The notes under the pieces were generated by a model. The model was not told where the DNA came from. It saw only the letters and a program-made list of their open reading frames with translations, and did not search any database. DNA of 34,294 bases from CAJBVG01 sp044337515 (GTDB taxonomy: Bacteria > Bacteroidota > Bacteroidia > Sphingobacteriales > Sphingobacteriaceae), in NCBI GenBank assembly GCA_044337515.1, contig JBIINK010000023.1:1-34294 (forward strand). Direction: 5' to 3'. Position numbers and translations under genes: made by a program. Positions 1-7,866 of the stretch are shown here, one piece after another (the stretch's first letter is position 1; each line of letters begins with the position of its first letter).

Positions 1-115
1 CTTTTATCGCTTCTGTATAGGTTTTTATAGTGTTATCACTATACCTCTTCGATCTTAAAAAAGATCTAAATTTTTCTATCAAATCTAATTGATGACTTTT
101 GTTTTCTCCCTGCAT
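1..115 (-). CDS. Tyrosine recombinase/integrase, N-terminal fragment (runs off left edge)
   Basis: Reading the minus strand from an ATG at 115 gives an open frame of 38 codons to the window edge. It begins MQGENKSHQLDLIEKF and continues through the segment LRSKRYSDNTIKTYTEAIK (about residues 20-38). That segment is the typical start of the SAM-like core-binding domain of XerC/XerD-type and phage-type tyrosine recombinases, in which an Arg/Lys-Tyr-Ser-x-x-Thr-x-x-x-Tyr pattern opens the DNA-clamping helices. The catalytic domain with its Arg-His-Arg-Tyr residues lies outside the window, so activity cannot be judged. The gene is preceded by about 850 bp of palindromes and repeat words. It could be a free-standing chromosomal integrase, as is common in Bacteroidota, or the integrase of a mobile element extending to the left. 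The family call rests on a short segment. Confidence 0.72.
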   Translation of the reverse strand, partial: MQGENKSHQLDLIEKFRSFLRSKRYSDNTIKTYTEAIK

Positions 116-306
116 AATCCCATTCACGTTTAGAATTGTAAATTATAAATTTTAAATTATAAATAAAAATGTGAAAATGCCTGCCTCGGCTAAAGACAAG
201 GTGAAAATGTGCTGAGTCAATCAATGGTGTAAGCTTTAACGAGTAGAGCCCTCCGGGCTCAAGGCTCATGAGTGCAGGTTTGTCACCACGAGAACTGCGT
301 TCTCTT

Positions 307-330
307 CTGCCTCGTTTTAAAACGAGGCAG
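307..330. repeat. 24 bp perfect palindrome
   Basis: The 24 bases are self-complementary with no loop. The left half is CTGCCTCGTTTT and the right half is its exact reverse complement. It sits inside the repeat cluster next to the integrase start. In RNA it would need to open its central A/T pairs to form a loop. It could be a bidirectional terminator-like stem or a protein-binding site; the sequence alone does not say which. Confidence 0.8.
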
Positions 331-836
331 TTATAGAGTAATACACTTCGTGTAAATAATTGTTCAAATTGTTAAAATTGGCTAATTGTTCAAATTAACA
401 TTGGCACATTAAATAATTAGCACATTGATCTCATTATTCAAATTTGCTAATTGTTCAAATTAACAAATTAACATATTATCCCATTAACATATTAACATAT
501 TAGATTAAACCCCTCCGGGGTTTTGGGGGATCAGGGGTGCACTTTTGACTAGAGTGATATGGCTCCTACGGAGCCGAGCATCCAAGGGTCGAATTAACAA
601 ATTTGCTAATTGTTCAAATTAACATTGGCACATTAGCACATTAGCACATTGACCAATTGGCACATTGATCTAATTGTTCAAATTAACATATTAACATATT
701 ATCCCATTAACATATTAGATTAAACCCCTTCGGGGTTTTGGTGGGATCGGGTGCAATTTTGCTACTGATATACGACCCCGCTGGGGTCGAAAAAAAAATG
801 GAGAAACGATTAATTTGCACATCTGCACATTTTCGC

Positions 837-854
837 TCCCGATAGCTATCGGGA
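837..854. repeat. 18 bp palindrome, copy 1 (TCCCGATAGCTATCGGGA)
   Basis: This is an exact 18 bp palindrome. An identical copy lies at 1703-1720, on the other side of the DUF2202 lipoprotein gene, so the two copies flank that gene. Both are next to TGCACAT / GTAGATG words. Confidence 0.85.
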
Positions 855-965
855 TGCACATTGATCTCATTGTTCAAATTTAAATTGGCACATTAGCACA
901 TTGACCAATTGGCACATTGATCTAATTGTTCAAATTATCATATCAGCATATCAGCATACTAACTA

Positions 966-1616
966 TTACCAAGAACCAGTTTCTTTCGGAGTATTTACAA
1001 TTGCTTCTAATTCTGATTGTGAAATAAATTGAGCAGTGTATGTTCCACCAGCACTAATTACTTGACTGTAAAATGAACGCATGTGGTTTCTGCTGCCTTT
1101 GGTTAAGTTTTGATAAACAAATAGTATATCCTGGTTATCAATTTTTGTATTCCAATTTTTTAAATCGTAAATATCTAAATCCTCGATAGTCGCACCAACC
1201 TTAAACCCTTCTACTCTAGAAACACTACCTGCAGCAATTAACTGGCTGTATAACGCCTGTAAAGTAGTATCAGTAAACACTCCCACTGCATTAGTTCCTA
1301 CGGGGTCTTTAATATTATATTTATTCAGTAAAGTTAAAATTGAGCTGGTATGAGTTTGCTCACTAGAAGCTATGTTGGTATACACATTTACACTCCATTT
1401 ATTATTTAAAGTAACATAAACATCATGTGCTAATTTCTCCTCTTCTCGCATTAGTTTCAAACTCGATATTTCATCGTTTGTTAATGGTTCACTGGGGAAA
1501 GAATTGATCTGTGTATTGATATCATTACTAACAATACTGTTGTCTTTTTTACAACTCGAAAATACTGTCGCAATTACTATCGCGAAAAGTATTATTTGTG
1601 GAATTCTCTTTTTCAT
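966..1616 (-). CDS. DUF2202 (ferritin-like) lipoprotein
   Basis: The 216-residue protein begins with a signal peptide ending in a lipobox (VFSSC, Cys about 21), so it is predicted to be a lipidated envelope protein. After an acidic linker, residues about 45-200 match the DUF2202 pattern: an EExxxLxxMREEEKLAHDVY-type helix, a segment with SSEQTH, and a late helix with SRNHMRSF. The Glu and His residues in these helices are arranged as in ferritin-like four-helix bundles that bind a di-metal centre. No substrate is known to me for this family. The ATG at 1616 gives the whole signal peptide. The gene stands alone between two repeat-rich spacers and is flanked by identical 18 bp palindromes. I am confident of the family; the function is open. 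Confidence 0.85.
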   Translation of the reverse strand: MKKRIPQIILFAIVIATVFSSCKKDNSIVSNDINTQINSFPSEPLTNDEISSLKLMREEEKLAHDVYVTLNNKWSVNVYTNIASSEQTHTSSILTLLNKYNIKDPVGTNAVGVFTDTTLQALYSQLIAAGSVSRVEGFKVGATIEDLDIYDLKNWNTKIDNQDILFVYQNLTKGSRNHMRSFYSQVISAGGTYTAQFISQSELEAIVNTPKETGSW

Positions 1617-1702
1617 CTTATGAAGTATTAATTTATATCAAATTGACACATTTATTAATACTTTATAAGTGACCTTTGTTACAGATGGGTGGTGAATTGT
1701 GA

Positions 1703-1720
1703 TCCCGATAGCTATCGGGA
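1703..1720. repeat. 18 bp palindrome, copy 2 (TCCCGATAGCTATCGGGA)
   Basis: Identical to the palindrome at 837-854. The pair brackets the DUF2202 gene. Confidence 0.85.
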
Positions 1721-1882
1721 GTGTAGATGCGTAGATGAGTAAATGTGCAAATGCGCAGATGTGCAGATGACAATTAGCAAATTTGTCCCGTTTATACGGG
1801 ATTGATCAATACAATAAATTTTCACGGTGTGCTCCGACGCGATTTATCGCGTTGATAGTATCGTTTGTAGTAGAAAGCAAAA

Positions 1883-1908
1883 GTCGAAGCGAGGATGCTT
1901 CGACGAAC
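1883..1908. repeat. 26 nt REP-like hairpin, copy 1
   Basis: The left arm GTCGAAGC and right arm GCTTCGAC enclose GAGGAT. Its reverse complement matches 28201-28226 at 24 of 26 positions by eye. The two substitutions fall at different places but keep the fold, so this is a dispersed REP-like element and not chance similarity. Confidence 0.75.
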
Positions 1909-1970
1909 TGATTATCATCTGCACATCTGCGCATTAGCACATTAACCAATTGGCACATTAGCACATTAAC

Positions 1971-4808
1971 CTATAGTTCTTTCTTCAAGAAGCGTCCCGT
2001 ATAACTCTTCTTATCTTTTGCTAGTTCTTCTGGGGTTCCGGTGAAGATGATTTGTCCGCCGCCGGCGCCGCCTTCGGGGCCCATATCAATTACATGATCT
2101 GCAACTTTAATTACATCCATGTTGTGCTCAATGACTACAACAGTGTTTCCTCTGTTCACTAACTCATCTAACACCCCAAGTAAAATTCGGATGTCTTCGA
2201 AATGTAATCCGGTGGTAGGTTCATCAAGAATATAAATGGTTTTACCCGTATCTTTTTTAGAAAGCTCTGTTGCTAATTTCACGCGCTGTGCTTCACCGCC
2301 AGATAGGGTTACAGAAGATTGCCCAATAGTGATATACCCTAAGCCTACATCTTGTATCGTTTTAATTTTACGAAGGATGTGGGGCATGTTTTCAAAAAAT
2401 GGAACAGCTTCCTCTATACTCATGTTCAATACATCGGCTATCGATTTTCCTCTGTATCGTACTTCTAATGTTTCTCTATTGTATCGCTTTCCATTACACG
2501 TTTCGCAAAGCACTTGTACATCGGGTAAGAAATTCATTTCAATTACTTTCATCCCCGCTCCTTCACACGTTTCACATCGCCCGCCTTTTACATTGAATGA
2601 AAAACGCCCTGGTTTGTACCCTCTAATTTTTGCTTCTGGTAATTGAACAAATAAATTCCGGATGTCAGAGAAAACACCTGTGTACGTTGCCGGATTAGAA
2701 CGTGGTGTTCTTCCAATTGGCGTTTGGTCAATCTCAATAACTTTATCAACGTGCTCTAATCCTTTGATGGATTTGTACGCCAAAGGTTTTCTTTTCGAAT
2801 GATAAATATGTTGATTTAAAATTGGGTAAAGTGTCTCGTTGATTAAAGTTGATTTACCACTTCCTGAAACTCCCGTAATGCAAATAAATTTCCCTAGTGG
2901 AATTTCAAGGTTTACATTTTGTAAATTATTTCCCGAAGCTTTTTCTAATTTCAATACTTCCCCATTTCCTTTTCTTCTTTTCTTCGGAATTTCAATTGCT
3001 CGTTCGCCGTTGATGTATTGTGCCGTAATGGTTTTTGATTTTAGAATTTCTGCTGGTGTTCCTTGTGCAACAATTTGTCCGCCGTGTACCCCTGCTGCCG
3101 GACCAACATCAATAACATGATCCGCTTCCATAATCATATCCTTATCATGCTCCACCACAAGAATAGAATTCCCTAAATCGCGTAGATTTTTTAAGGCGTG
3201 AATTAATTTTTCGTTATCGCGTTGATGTAATCCAATCGATGGCTCATCTAATATATACAGTACGTTCACGAGTTGTGAACCAATTTGTGTAGCTAAACGT
3301 ATACGTTGTGCTTCGCCTCCCGAAAGTGATTTCGACACTCGGTCGAGGTTCAAATATTCTAAGCCAACATCCAATAAAAATCCGATGCGTGCTCTAATTT
3401 CTTTTAATATTTCTGATGCAATAATATTCTGACGATCGGTTAATCTTTTTTCTAAACCTGCGAACCATTTCGATAAGCTGTTTAAATCCATCGATGCTAA
3501 ATCATAAATATGTTTACCATCAATTTTGAAATACATGGATTCTTTTTTCAAACGAGCACCATCACAAGTTGGACAAGTAACTTTTTGTACAAACTCTTCG
3601 ATGTCGTGATCATCATCATCGGCTTTGCGATCATTTTGTTGATCTAAATATTTTATAATACCGTGGTAGGTTACATTATACGAAGCCATTTGTCCACCGT
3701 ATTGCATTTGCACAGGGATAGGTTCTTCCGTACCGTATAAGATTGCTTGTATCGCTTCTTTAGGTAATTTCTCTAAAGGTGTTTGCATGCTAAATCCAAT
3801 TGCCTTTCCAAGTGCTTTTAACATTTGGAAATTCCACGATTCGCGGTATTCACCAAGGGCTACAATACCTCCATTTGCAATGCTCAACTTTTTATTGGGC
3901 ATCAATAATTTTTCATCTACTTCAAACACATAGCCTAATCCATCACACTGTTCGCAAGCACCGTAAGGCGAGTTAAATGAGAATGAATTTGGTTGAGGTT
4001 CATCATACGACAAACCGGTATCGGCACACATTAAAAACTTACTAAAATGCTGATCGGTTTTTGTATCGTGGTCGGATATTTTTATAATGCCTTTCGCTTG
4101 CTTCATTGCCGAGCGTACTGCATTTACTACACGTGTACGTTCTTTCTCGTTTACTACAATTCGATCAACAACAATTTCAATGTCGTGAATCTTATAACGA
4201 TCTACTTGCATTTTCGGTACTAACTCCATCACTTCGCTATCCACACGCACTTTTAAGTAACCTTGTTTGCGTATCTGTTCAAAGAGTTCGCGATAATGTC
4301 CTTTTCTTCCTTTAACAATCGGTGCTAAAACAGAAATAGTTTTGTCTTTATAATTCTTAATTATGGTATCGATAATTTGATCTTCACTCATTTTAATCAT
4401 GAGCTTACCAGTATTGTACGAATACGCTTCAGCAACACGCGCATAAAACAAACGTAGAAAATCATAAATCTCGGTAATGGTACCCACGGTACTTCGAGGA
4501 TTTTTACTGGTGGTTTTTTGTTCGATGGCAATCACTGGACTTAATCCATCAATTTTATCTACATCGGGGCGTTCTAGTCCGCCGAGGAACTGGCGAGAGT
4601 ACGCGTTAAAGGTTTCCATGTAGCGACGTTGACCTTCGGCATAAATGGTATCGAAAGCCAATGAAGATTTACCGCTACCACTTAGCCCGGTAATAACGAC
4701 TAACTGATTGCGGGGAAACTTAACATCAATATTTTTTAAATTATGTACTCTGGCACCGTAAACTTCAAGTTGAGAATGGTCTTTCGGCAGTTCTGGCTTT
4801 TTCTTCAT
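1971..4808 (-). CDS. uvrA: Excinuclease ABC subunit A (UvrA)
   Basis: UvrA is the damage-recognition ATPase of nucleotide excision repair; with UvrB it scans DNA and loads UvrB at lesions. At 945 residues the protein has the usual full length. It shows the two ABC ATPase modules: Walker A GLSGSGKSS at about 41-49 and GVSGSGKST near 648, each with its signature (LSGGEAQRIRLA and LSGGEAQRVKLA) and Walker B (ILDEPSIGLH and ILDEPTTGLH). Zinc-module cysteine pairs are visible: CEQCDGLGY with CPTCDGARL, and CETCEGAGM with CETCNGKRY. The start at 4808 sits directly before the conserved N-terminal strand. A terminator of the upstream lytic transglycosylase gene lies at 4827-4863, so uvrA is probably transcribed on its own. 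After the stop codon a run of repeat words begins. Confidence 0.98.
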   Translation of the reverse strand: MKKKPELPKDHSQLEVYGARVHNLKNIDVKFPRNQLVVITGLSGSGKSSLAFDTIYAEGQRRYMETFNAYSRQFLGGLERPDVDKIDGLSPVIAIEQKTTSKNPRSTVGTITEIYDFLRLFYARVAEAYSYNTGKLMIKMSEDQIIDTIIKNYKDKTISVLAPIVKGRKGHYRELFEQIRKQGYLKVRVDSEVMELVPKMQVDRYKIHDIEIVVDRIVVNEKERTRVVNAVRSAMKQAKGIIKISDHDTKTDQHFSKFLMCADTGLSYDEPQPNSFSFNSPYGACEQCDGLGYVFEVDEKLLMPNKKLSIANGGIVALGEYRESWNFQMLKALGKAIGFSMQTPLEKLPKEAIQAILYGTEEPIPVQMQYGGQMASYNVTYHGIIKYLDQQNDRKADDDDHDIEEFVQKVTCPTCDGARLKKESMYFKIDGKHIYDLASMDLNSLSKWFAGLEKRLTDRQNIIASEILKEIRARIGFLLDVGLEYLNLDRVSKSLSGGEAQRIRLATQIGSQLVNVLYILDEPSIGLHQRDNEKLIHALKNLRDLGNSILVVEHDKDMIMEADHVIDVGPAAGVHGGQIVAQGTPAEILKSKTITAQYINGERAIEIPKKRRKGNGEVLKLEKASGNNLQNVNLEIPLGKFICITGVSGSGKSTLINETLYPILNQHIYHSKRKPLAYKSIKGLEHVDKVIEIDQTPIGRTPRSNPATYTGVFSDIRNLFVQLPEAKIRGYKPGRFSFNVKGGRCETCEGAGMKVIEMNFLPDVQVLCETCNGKRYNRETLEVRYRGKSIADVLNMSIEEAVPFFENMPHILRKIKTIQDVGLGYITIGQSSVTLSGGEAQRVKLATELSKKDTGKTIYILDEPTTGLHFEDIRILLGVLDELVNRGNTVVVIEHNMDVIKVADHVIDMGPEGGAGGGQIIFTGTPEELAKDKKSYTGRFLKKEL

Positions 4809-4826
4809 ATCCTATAACAAATTAAC

Positions 4827-4863
4827 AAAAAAAATCCTCTAGAGTTTCTATCTCAAGAGGATT
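4827..4863 (-). terminator. Rho-independent terminator of the lytic transglycosylase gene
   Basis: On the minus strand the stem AATCCTCT / AGAGGATT is extended by TGAG / CTCT-type pairing. It is followed by a run of eight T (4834 down to 4827). It lies just downstream of the stop at 4886 and upstream of uvrA. Confidence 0.85.
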
Positions 4864-4885
4864 GTGAAGAAAAAAAATATTTTGA

Positions 4886-5842
4886 TTAATGTCCTTCAAA
4901 CGGGCTCTTATCTAAAGCACCAGCTTTCGGGATTTGTATGTAATACGGTTTACTTTCTTTATTCTCTAAATAGGCTTCACGTAACCAAGGGTTAAAAGTT
5001 TTTACAATCTTATAATTCACTTTTAAACGCATTGCAAACAATGCAATATCCGAAATAGCAGTATCAACTTTAACGGAGTATGTAGGTATTTGAGGATACA
5101 TATCTTTTTTACGAACACGGTAGCCATATTCATCAGGGTTTTCCATGATTTCTTTCATGGCTACAATTCTAAAGATGTACCTCGAAGTTTCTTGGTTAAG
5201 CACTAAATCGTAATAATTGCTGGTTCGTTGACGAGCAATTTGTGTACGCACACCTGTAAGTCCCATGTTATATGCAGCTGCCACTAGAGTCCAATTCCCT
5301 AACTGACGGTATAATTTATTGAAATAATCGCAAGCCGCTTGGGTCGATTTTTCTACATGGTAGCGTTCGTCAACCTGTGCATTAACTTCTAAGCCATATT
5401 CTTTCGCTGTGTTCTCCATGAATTGCCAAAAGCCAACAGCGCCAGCTGGTGAGGTTAGATTAAGGAAACCCGTTTCGATGACGGGAATATACTTGAAGTC
5501 TTCAGGAATACCATTTCGCTTTAAAATAGGATCAATAACGGGGAACCAACGGTTAGCTCGCTTGTGAACTAAAATGGTTTGCGTTTGCCAATAGGTATTT
5601 ATTAGCAATTCACGATCCATACGCTCATACACTTCAGCATCATATAAAGGCATCGTTTCATCTGCGAAGCATAGGTTTTTTGGAACCTCTAACGCATAGA
5701 TTTGGTATTTCGATTTAAAGAGTTGTCTGTACTCATCGTCGCCAAGGCGAGTCGCAAAAGTAAACAACTGAAATAGTATTGTCAGGATCATCAATAAAGC
5801 GAAGCTTAATATCACTTTACTGTACTTAATGATTTGTTTCAT
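4886..5842 (-). CDS. Lytic transglycosylase (SLT domain, MltD-like)
   Basis: The protein of 318 residues is predicted to cleave the MurNAc-GlcNAc bond of peptidoglycan in the envelope. An N-terminal membrane segment (about 9-30) acts as anchor or signal. The SLT (goose-lysozyme-like) domain covers about 105-235: the catalytic Glu is in VIETGF (Glu123), followed by SPAGAVGFWQFM and, further on, AAYNMGLTGV, the classic family motifs. No LysM repeats follow, unlike MltD of enterobacteria; a 90-residue C-terminal part of unknown role does. The start has a good ribosome binding site (AAGGAG, 6 nt before ATG) and a -7 box about 50 bp upstream. The gene is divergent from the pseudouridine synthase gene and ends at a strong terminator. 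Confidence 0.92.
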   Translation of the reverse strand: MKQIIKYSKVILSFALLMILTILFQLFTFATRLGDDEYRQLFKSKYQIYALEVPKNLCFADETMPLYDAEVYERMDRELLINTYWQTQTILVHKRANRWFPVIDPILKRNGIPEDFKYIPVIETGFLNLTSPAGAVGFWQFMENTAKEYGLEVNAQVDERYHVEKSTQAACDYFNKLYRQLGNWTLVAAAYNMGLTGVRTQIARQRTSNYYDLVLNQETSRYIFRIVAMKEIMENPDEYGYRVRKKDMYPQIPTYSVKVDTAISDIALFAMRLKVNYKIVKTFNPWLREAYLENKESKPYYIQIPKAGALDKSPFEGH

Positions 5843-5890
5843 AAATTCTCCTTTCGTTTAGTTAATTGAATTGTATTGTCAAATCTGCCG

Positions 5891-5898
5891 CAAAAGTA
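5891..5898 (-). promoter_or_regulatory. -7 promoter box of the lytic transglycosylase gene (TACTTTTG)
   Basis: On the minus strand TACTTTTG matches the Bacteroidota consensus TAnnTTTG exactly. It lies 49 nt before the ATG. I did not see a clear -33 element. Confidence 0.7.
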
Positions 5899-6073
5899 CT
5901 CATTATTAAGGTGTTTTAGAATAGATGCCTAATTCGAGTAAGAATATTGGTAGGTTTTGAGTGCTGAAATTGCCTCAAAAAGTTAGTTTAAACGCAGTAT
6001 GGGTACAAAAATGGAAATGCTAAAAAAATTTGCTTTTTTTTCCATATTGGTGGAGAAAAAGGGTTTTTAAGCG

Positions 6074-6081
6074 TATTTTTG
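6074..6081 (+). promoter_or_regulatory. -7 promoter box of the pseudouridine synthase gene (TATTTTTG)
   Basis: Exact match to TAnnTTTG ending only 4 nt before the ATG at 6086. With the usual Bacteroidota spacing the transcript would start at or next to the start codon, giving a leaderless mRNA. Confidence 0.65.
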
Positions 6082-6085
6082 CAGA

Positions 6086-7786
6086 ATGGCATACATTAAA
6101 AAAGATCGTCGAGACGATGAACAGAGACCCCGAGGTGACCGCAAAACTGCAGGTGCACCCAGAGGCGACAAGCCGGAAAGAAGATCCTCTTCTTCCGATA
6201 GAGGCGATAAAAAACCTTATGGCGACAGACCAGAAAGAAGAGATTCTAAACCTGCTGGAGACCGCAAACCTTACGGAGATAGACCTGAAAGAAGAACATC
6301 TTCGGACAGACCTGAACGCAAACCTTACGGAGACAGACCTACTTCGGACCGTGGAGAACGTAAACCTTACGGTGACAGACCTGAACGAAGAACATCTTCA
6401 GACAGACCTACTTCGGACCGTGGAGAACGTAAACCTTACGGTGACAGACCTGAACGAAGAACATCTTCAGACAGACCTGAACGCCCTTCGGCTCCGCTCA
6501 GGGACCGAGGCGATAAAAAACCTTATGGTGAAAGAGGTGAAAGAAAACCTTACGGAGATAGACCTACATCGGACCGTGGAGAACGCAAACCTTACGGAGA
6601 CAGACCAAAACCTAATGAGCGTGGATCATCTTATTCTACTAGACCAGTAAGATCAAGCGATGAGAACCGCGATGGAAATCGTGAAGTACAACGTGATGGA
6701 TATAAACCAAGAAGCAAAAGTTTTGACACTAAACCAGAACGTAGTCGCCCGGAACGCAAAACAAAATCAGATAAAATAACTCCGCATAAACCAGGAGCCT
6801 TTGATAAGTTTGATAAGCGATATGCAAAACCAAACATCAAAGAAGAAATAAAGAAAGAGCGTAAAGAAAGCAGAGAACGTAAAGTAGAAAATTACGAACG
6901 AGCAAGAACTGAACGTAATGCAGAACGTAGTCCATCAACACCATCAAGGGAGAACAGTGAAGGCACAGAACGTAGAGAGCGAGTAGTTAGAGCACCGAGA
7001 GAGCGTGAAGAAAAAGTTGAATCGACAGAAAGCCACGAAGGATACGACAGAAAGAAAACTGCACCAAATGAAGAGATTCGTTTGAACAGATTTATTGCAA
7101 ACTCTGGTGTATGTTCGAGAAGAAAGGCAGATGAACTTATTGAGAAAGGTGAGATAACGATTAATGGAGAAGTAGTTCGTGAATTAGGATATAAAGTTAA
7201 ATACACAGATAGTATTAAGTACGAAGGTAAACTCTTAAAGCCGGGAAAGCTCGTATACGTTCTACTAAATAAGCCAAAAGATTACATCACAACCATGGAT
7301 GATCCGATGGAGCGTAGAACGGTAATTGAACTTACTGCGAAAGCAACAAGCGAAAGAATTTTTCCAGTAGGTCGATTAGATAGAAATACAACAGGATTAT
7401 TATTATTAACGAACGATGGTGACTTAGCTGATAAGTTAGCACATCCTCGTAATCAAGTAAAGAAAGTTTACGAAGTGGAGCTGGACAAAGCCTTAACAAC
7501 AAGCGATTTTGAGATCATTAAAAATGGTGTTGAGCTTGAAGACGGACCAGCAAAGCCAGATCAAATCAGTTTCTTAGAAGGAAAGTCTAAAAAATTCTTA
7601 GGCATAGAAATTCATATCGGGAGAAACAGAATTGTTCGTCGTATTTTCGAATCATTAGGGTATGAAGTTGTACGATTAGACCGTGTTATATACGCTGGTC
7701 TATCGAAGAAAGACTTACCACGAGGACGTCACAGAATGTTGACGAAGGAAGAGATTATTTATTTGAAGCACCTTAATAAGTACTAG
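6086..7786 (+). CDS. Pseudouridine synthase, RsuA/RluB family, with long Arg/Asp-rich N-terminal tail
   Basis: The enzyme converts specific uridines in rRNA to pseudouridine; RluB-type members act on 23S rRNA, RsuA on 16S. The enzyme part is the C-terminal 240 residues: an S4 RNA-binding domain (about 331-390, LNRFIANSGVCSRRKAD) followed by the catalytic domain with the motif GRLDRNTTGLLLLTNDG, catalytic Asp432. The first 330 residues are a disordered, highly charged tail rich in R, D, E, G, K, P and S. Residues about 25-185 consist of repeats of the type ERKPYGDRPERRTSSDRP. At DNA level a 69 bp unit is tandemly repeated around 6353-6490, so copy number may vary between strains. Such tails are known in Bacteroidota RNA enzymes and probably bind RNA. 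The start codon lies 4 nt after a promoter box. Family assignment is firm; the modified base is not known. Confidence 0.93.
   Translation: MAYIKKDRRDDEQRPRGDRKTAGAPRGDKPERRSSSSDRGDKKPYGDRPERRDSKPAGDRKPYGDRPERRTSSDRPERKPYGDRPTSDRGERKPYGDRPERRTSSDRPTSDRGERKPYGDRPERRTSSDRPERPSAPLRDRGDKKPYGERGERKPYGDRPTSDRGERKPYGDRPKPNERGSSYSTRPVRSSDENRDGNREVQRDGYKPRSKSFDTKPERSRPERKTKSDKITPHKPGAFDKFDKRYAKPNIKEEIKKERKESRERKVENYERARTERNAERSPSTPSRENSEGTERRERVVRAPREREEKVESTESHEGYDRKKTAPNEEIRLNRFIANSGVCSRRKADELIEKGEITINGEVVRELGYKVKYTDSIKYEGKLLKPGKLVYVLLNKPKDYITTMDDPMERRTVIELTAKATSERIFPVGRLDRNTTGLLLLTNDGDLADKLAHPRNQVKKVYEVELDKALTTSDFEIIKNGVELEDGPAKPDQISFLEGKSKKFLGIEIHIGRNRIVRRIFESLGYEVVRLDRVIYAGLSKKDLPRGRHRMLTKEEIIYLKHLNKY
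6353..6490 (+). repeat. In-gene tandem repeat, 69 bp unit, coding for KPYGDRPERR repeats
   Basis: Two adjacent near-identical 69 bp units encode 23 residues each (GERKPYGDRPERRTSSDRPT and on to SDR). Shorter partial units extend the repetitive region over about 6215-6615. All changes seen keep the reading frame. Confidence 0.75.
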
Positions 7787-7866
7787 TAATGAGTAGTGGG
7801 TAATGGGTAGTGAGAAAACTAATCACTTAACTCATTACCCACTAAACAATACCCACTACTTAAAAC
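7787..7866. repeat. Inverted-repeat spacer of GGGTAATG words
   Basis: The left arm (about 7788-7815) is AGTAGTGGGTAATGGGTAG followed by TGAG, and starts at the stop codon of the upstream gene. The right arm (about 7838-7860) is its imperfect reverse complement, CTCATTACCCACT and then TACCCACTACT. The arms enclose about 20 bp of A/T-rich sequence. RNA across it could fold into a long hairpin. Confidence 0.75.

Larger units (their letters stand above)
116..960. repeat. Integrase-proximal cluster of palindromes and duplicated 8-9 nt words; no gene
   Basis: No convincing gene lies here. The stretch is packed with hairpins of one design, a G/C stem around a 3 nt loop: 246-260 (GAGCCC-TCC-GGGCTC), 507-523 and 722-738 (AAACCCC-TYC-GGGGTTT), 561-575 (GGCTCC-TAC-GGAGCC) and 773-789 (CGACCCC-GCT-GGGGTCG). 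Between them are strings of words such as GCACATTA, TTGTTCAAAT and TTAACATA. A block of about 75 bp is duplicated: 470-540 and 683-755 both run from an ACATATTATCCC word through the AAACCCC hairpin to GGGTGCA. The left end of the second hairpin block is followed by a GTGATATG/CTGATATA word in both copies. This resembles clustered REP-type elements. Confidence 0.75.
1617..1970. repeat. Repeat-rich spacer between uvrA and the DUF2202 gene
   Basis: This 354 bp stretch has no gene. It holds, in order: an 18 bp palindrome (1703-1720); a run of GTAGATGC/GTGCAAATG words (about 1723-1770); an imperfect palindrome TCCCGTTTATACGGGA (1786-1801); a small CGCGATTTATCGCG palindrome near 1838-1851; a 26 nt hairpin repeat (1883-1908) with a second copy at 28201-28226; and a run of GCACATTA words up to the uvrA stop codon. 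Read on the minus strand, this last run follows the uvrA stop in the orientation seen behind other genes here. Confidence 0.7.

Noticed and set aside
66..269. Minus-strand open frame of 67 codons
   Set aside because: It translates repeat words and palindromes, has no recognisable domain, and overlaps the integrase start in another frame.
361..960. Possible CRISPR array from the regularly spaced words
   Set aside because: Words are 8-10 nt, variable, with no spacers of constant length and no cas genes nearby.
6030..6650. Long plus-strand frame of 206 codons with NLTETDL repeats
   Set aside because: Shadow frame of the repetitive N-terminal tail of the pseudouridine synthase; the repeats arise from the 69 bp DNA unit.
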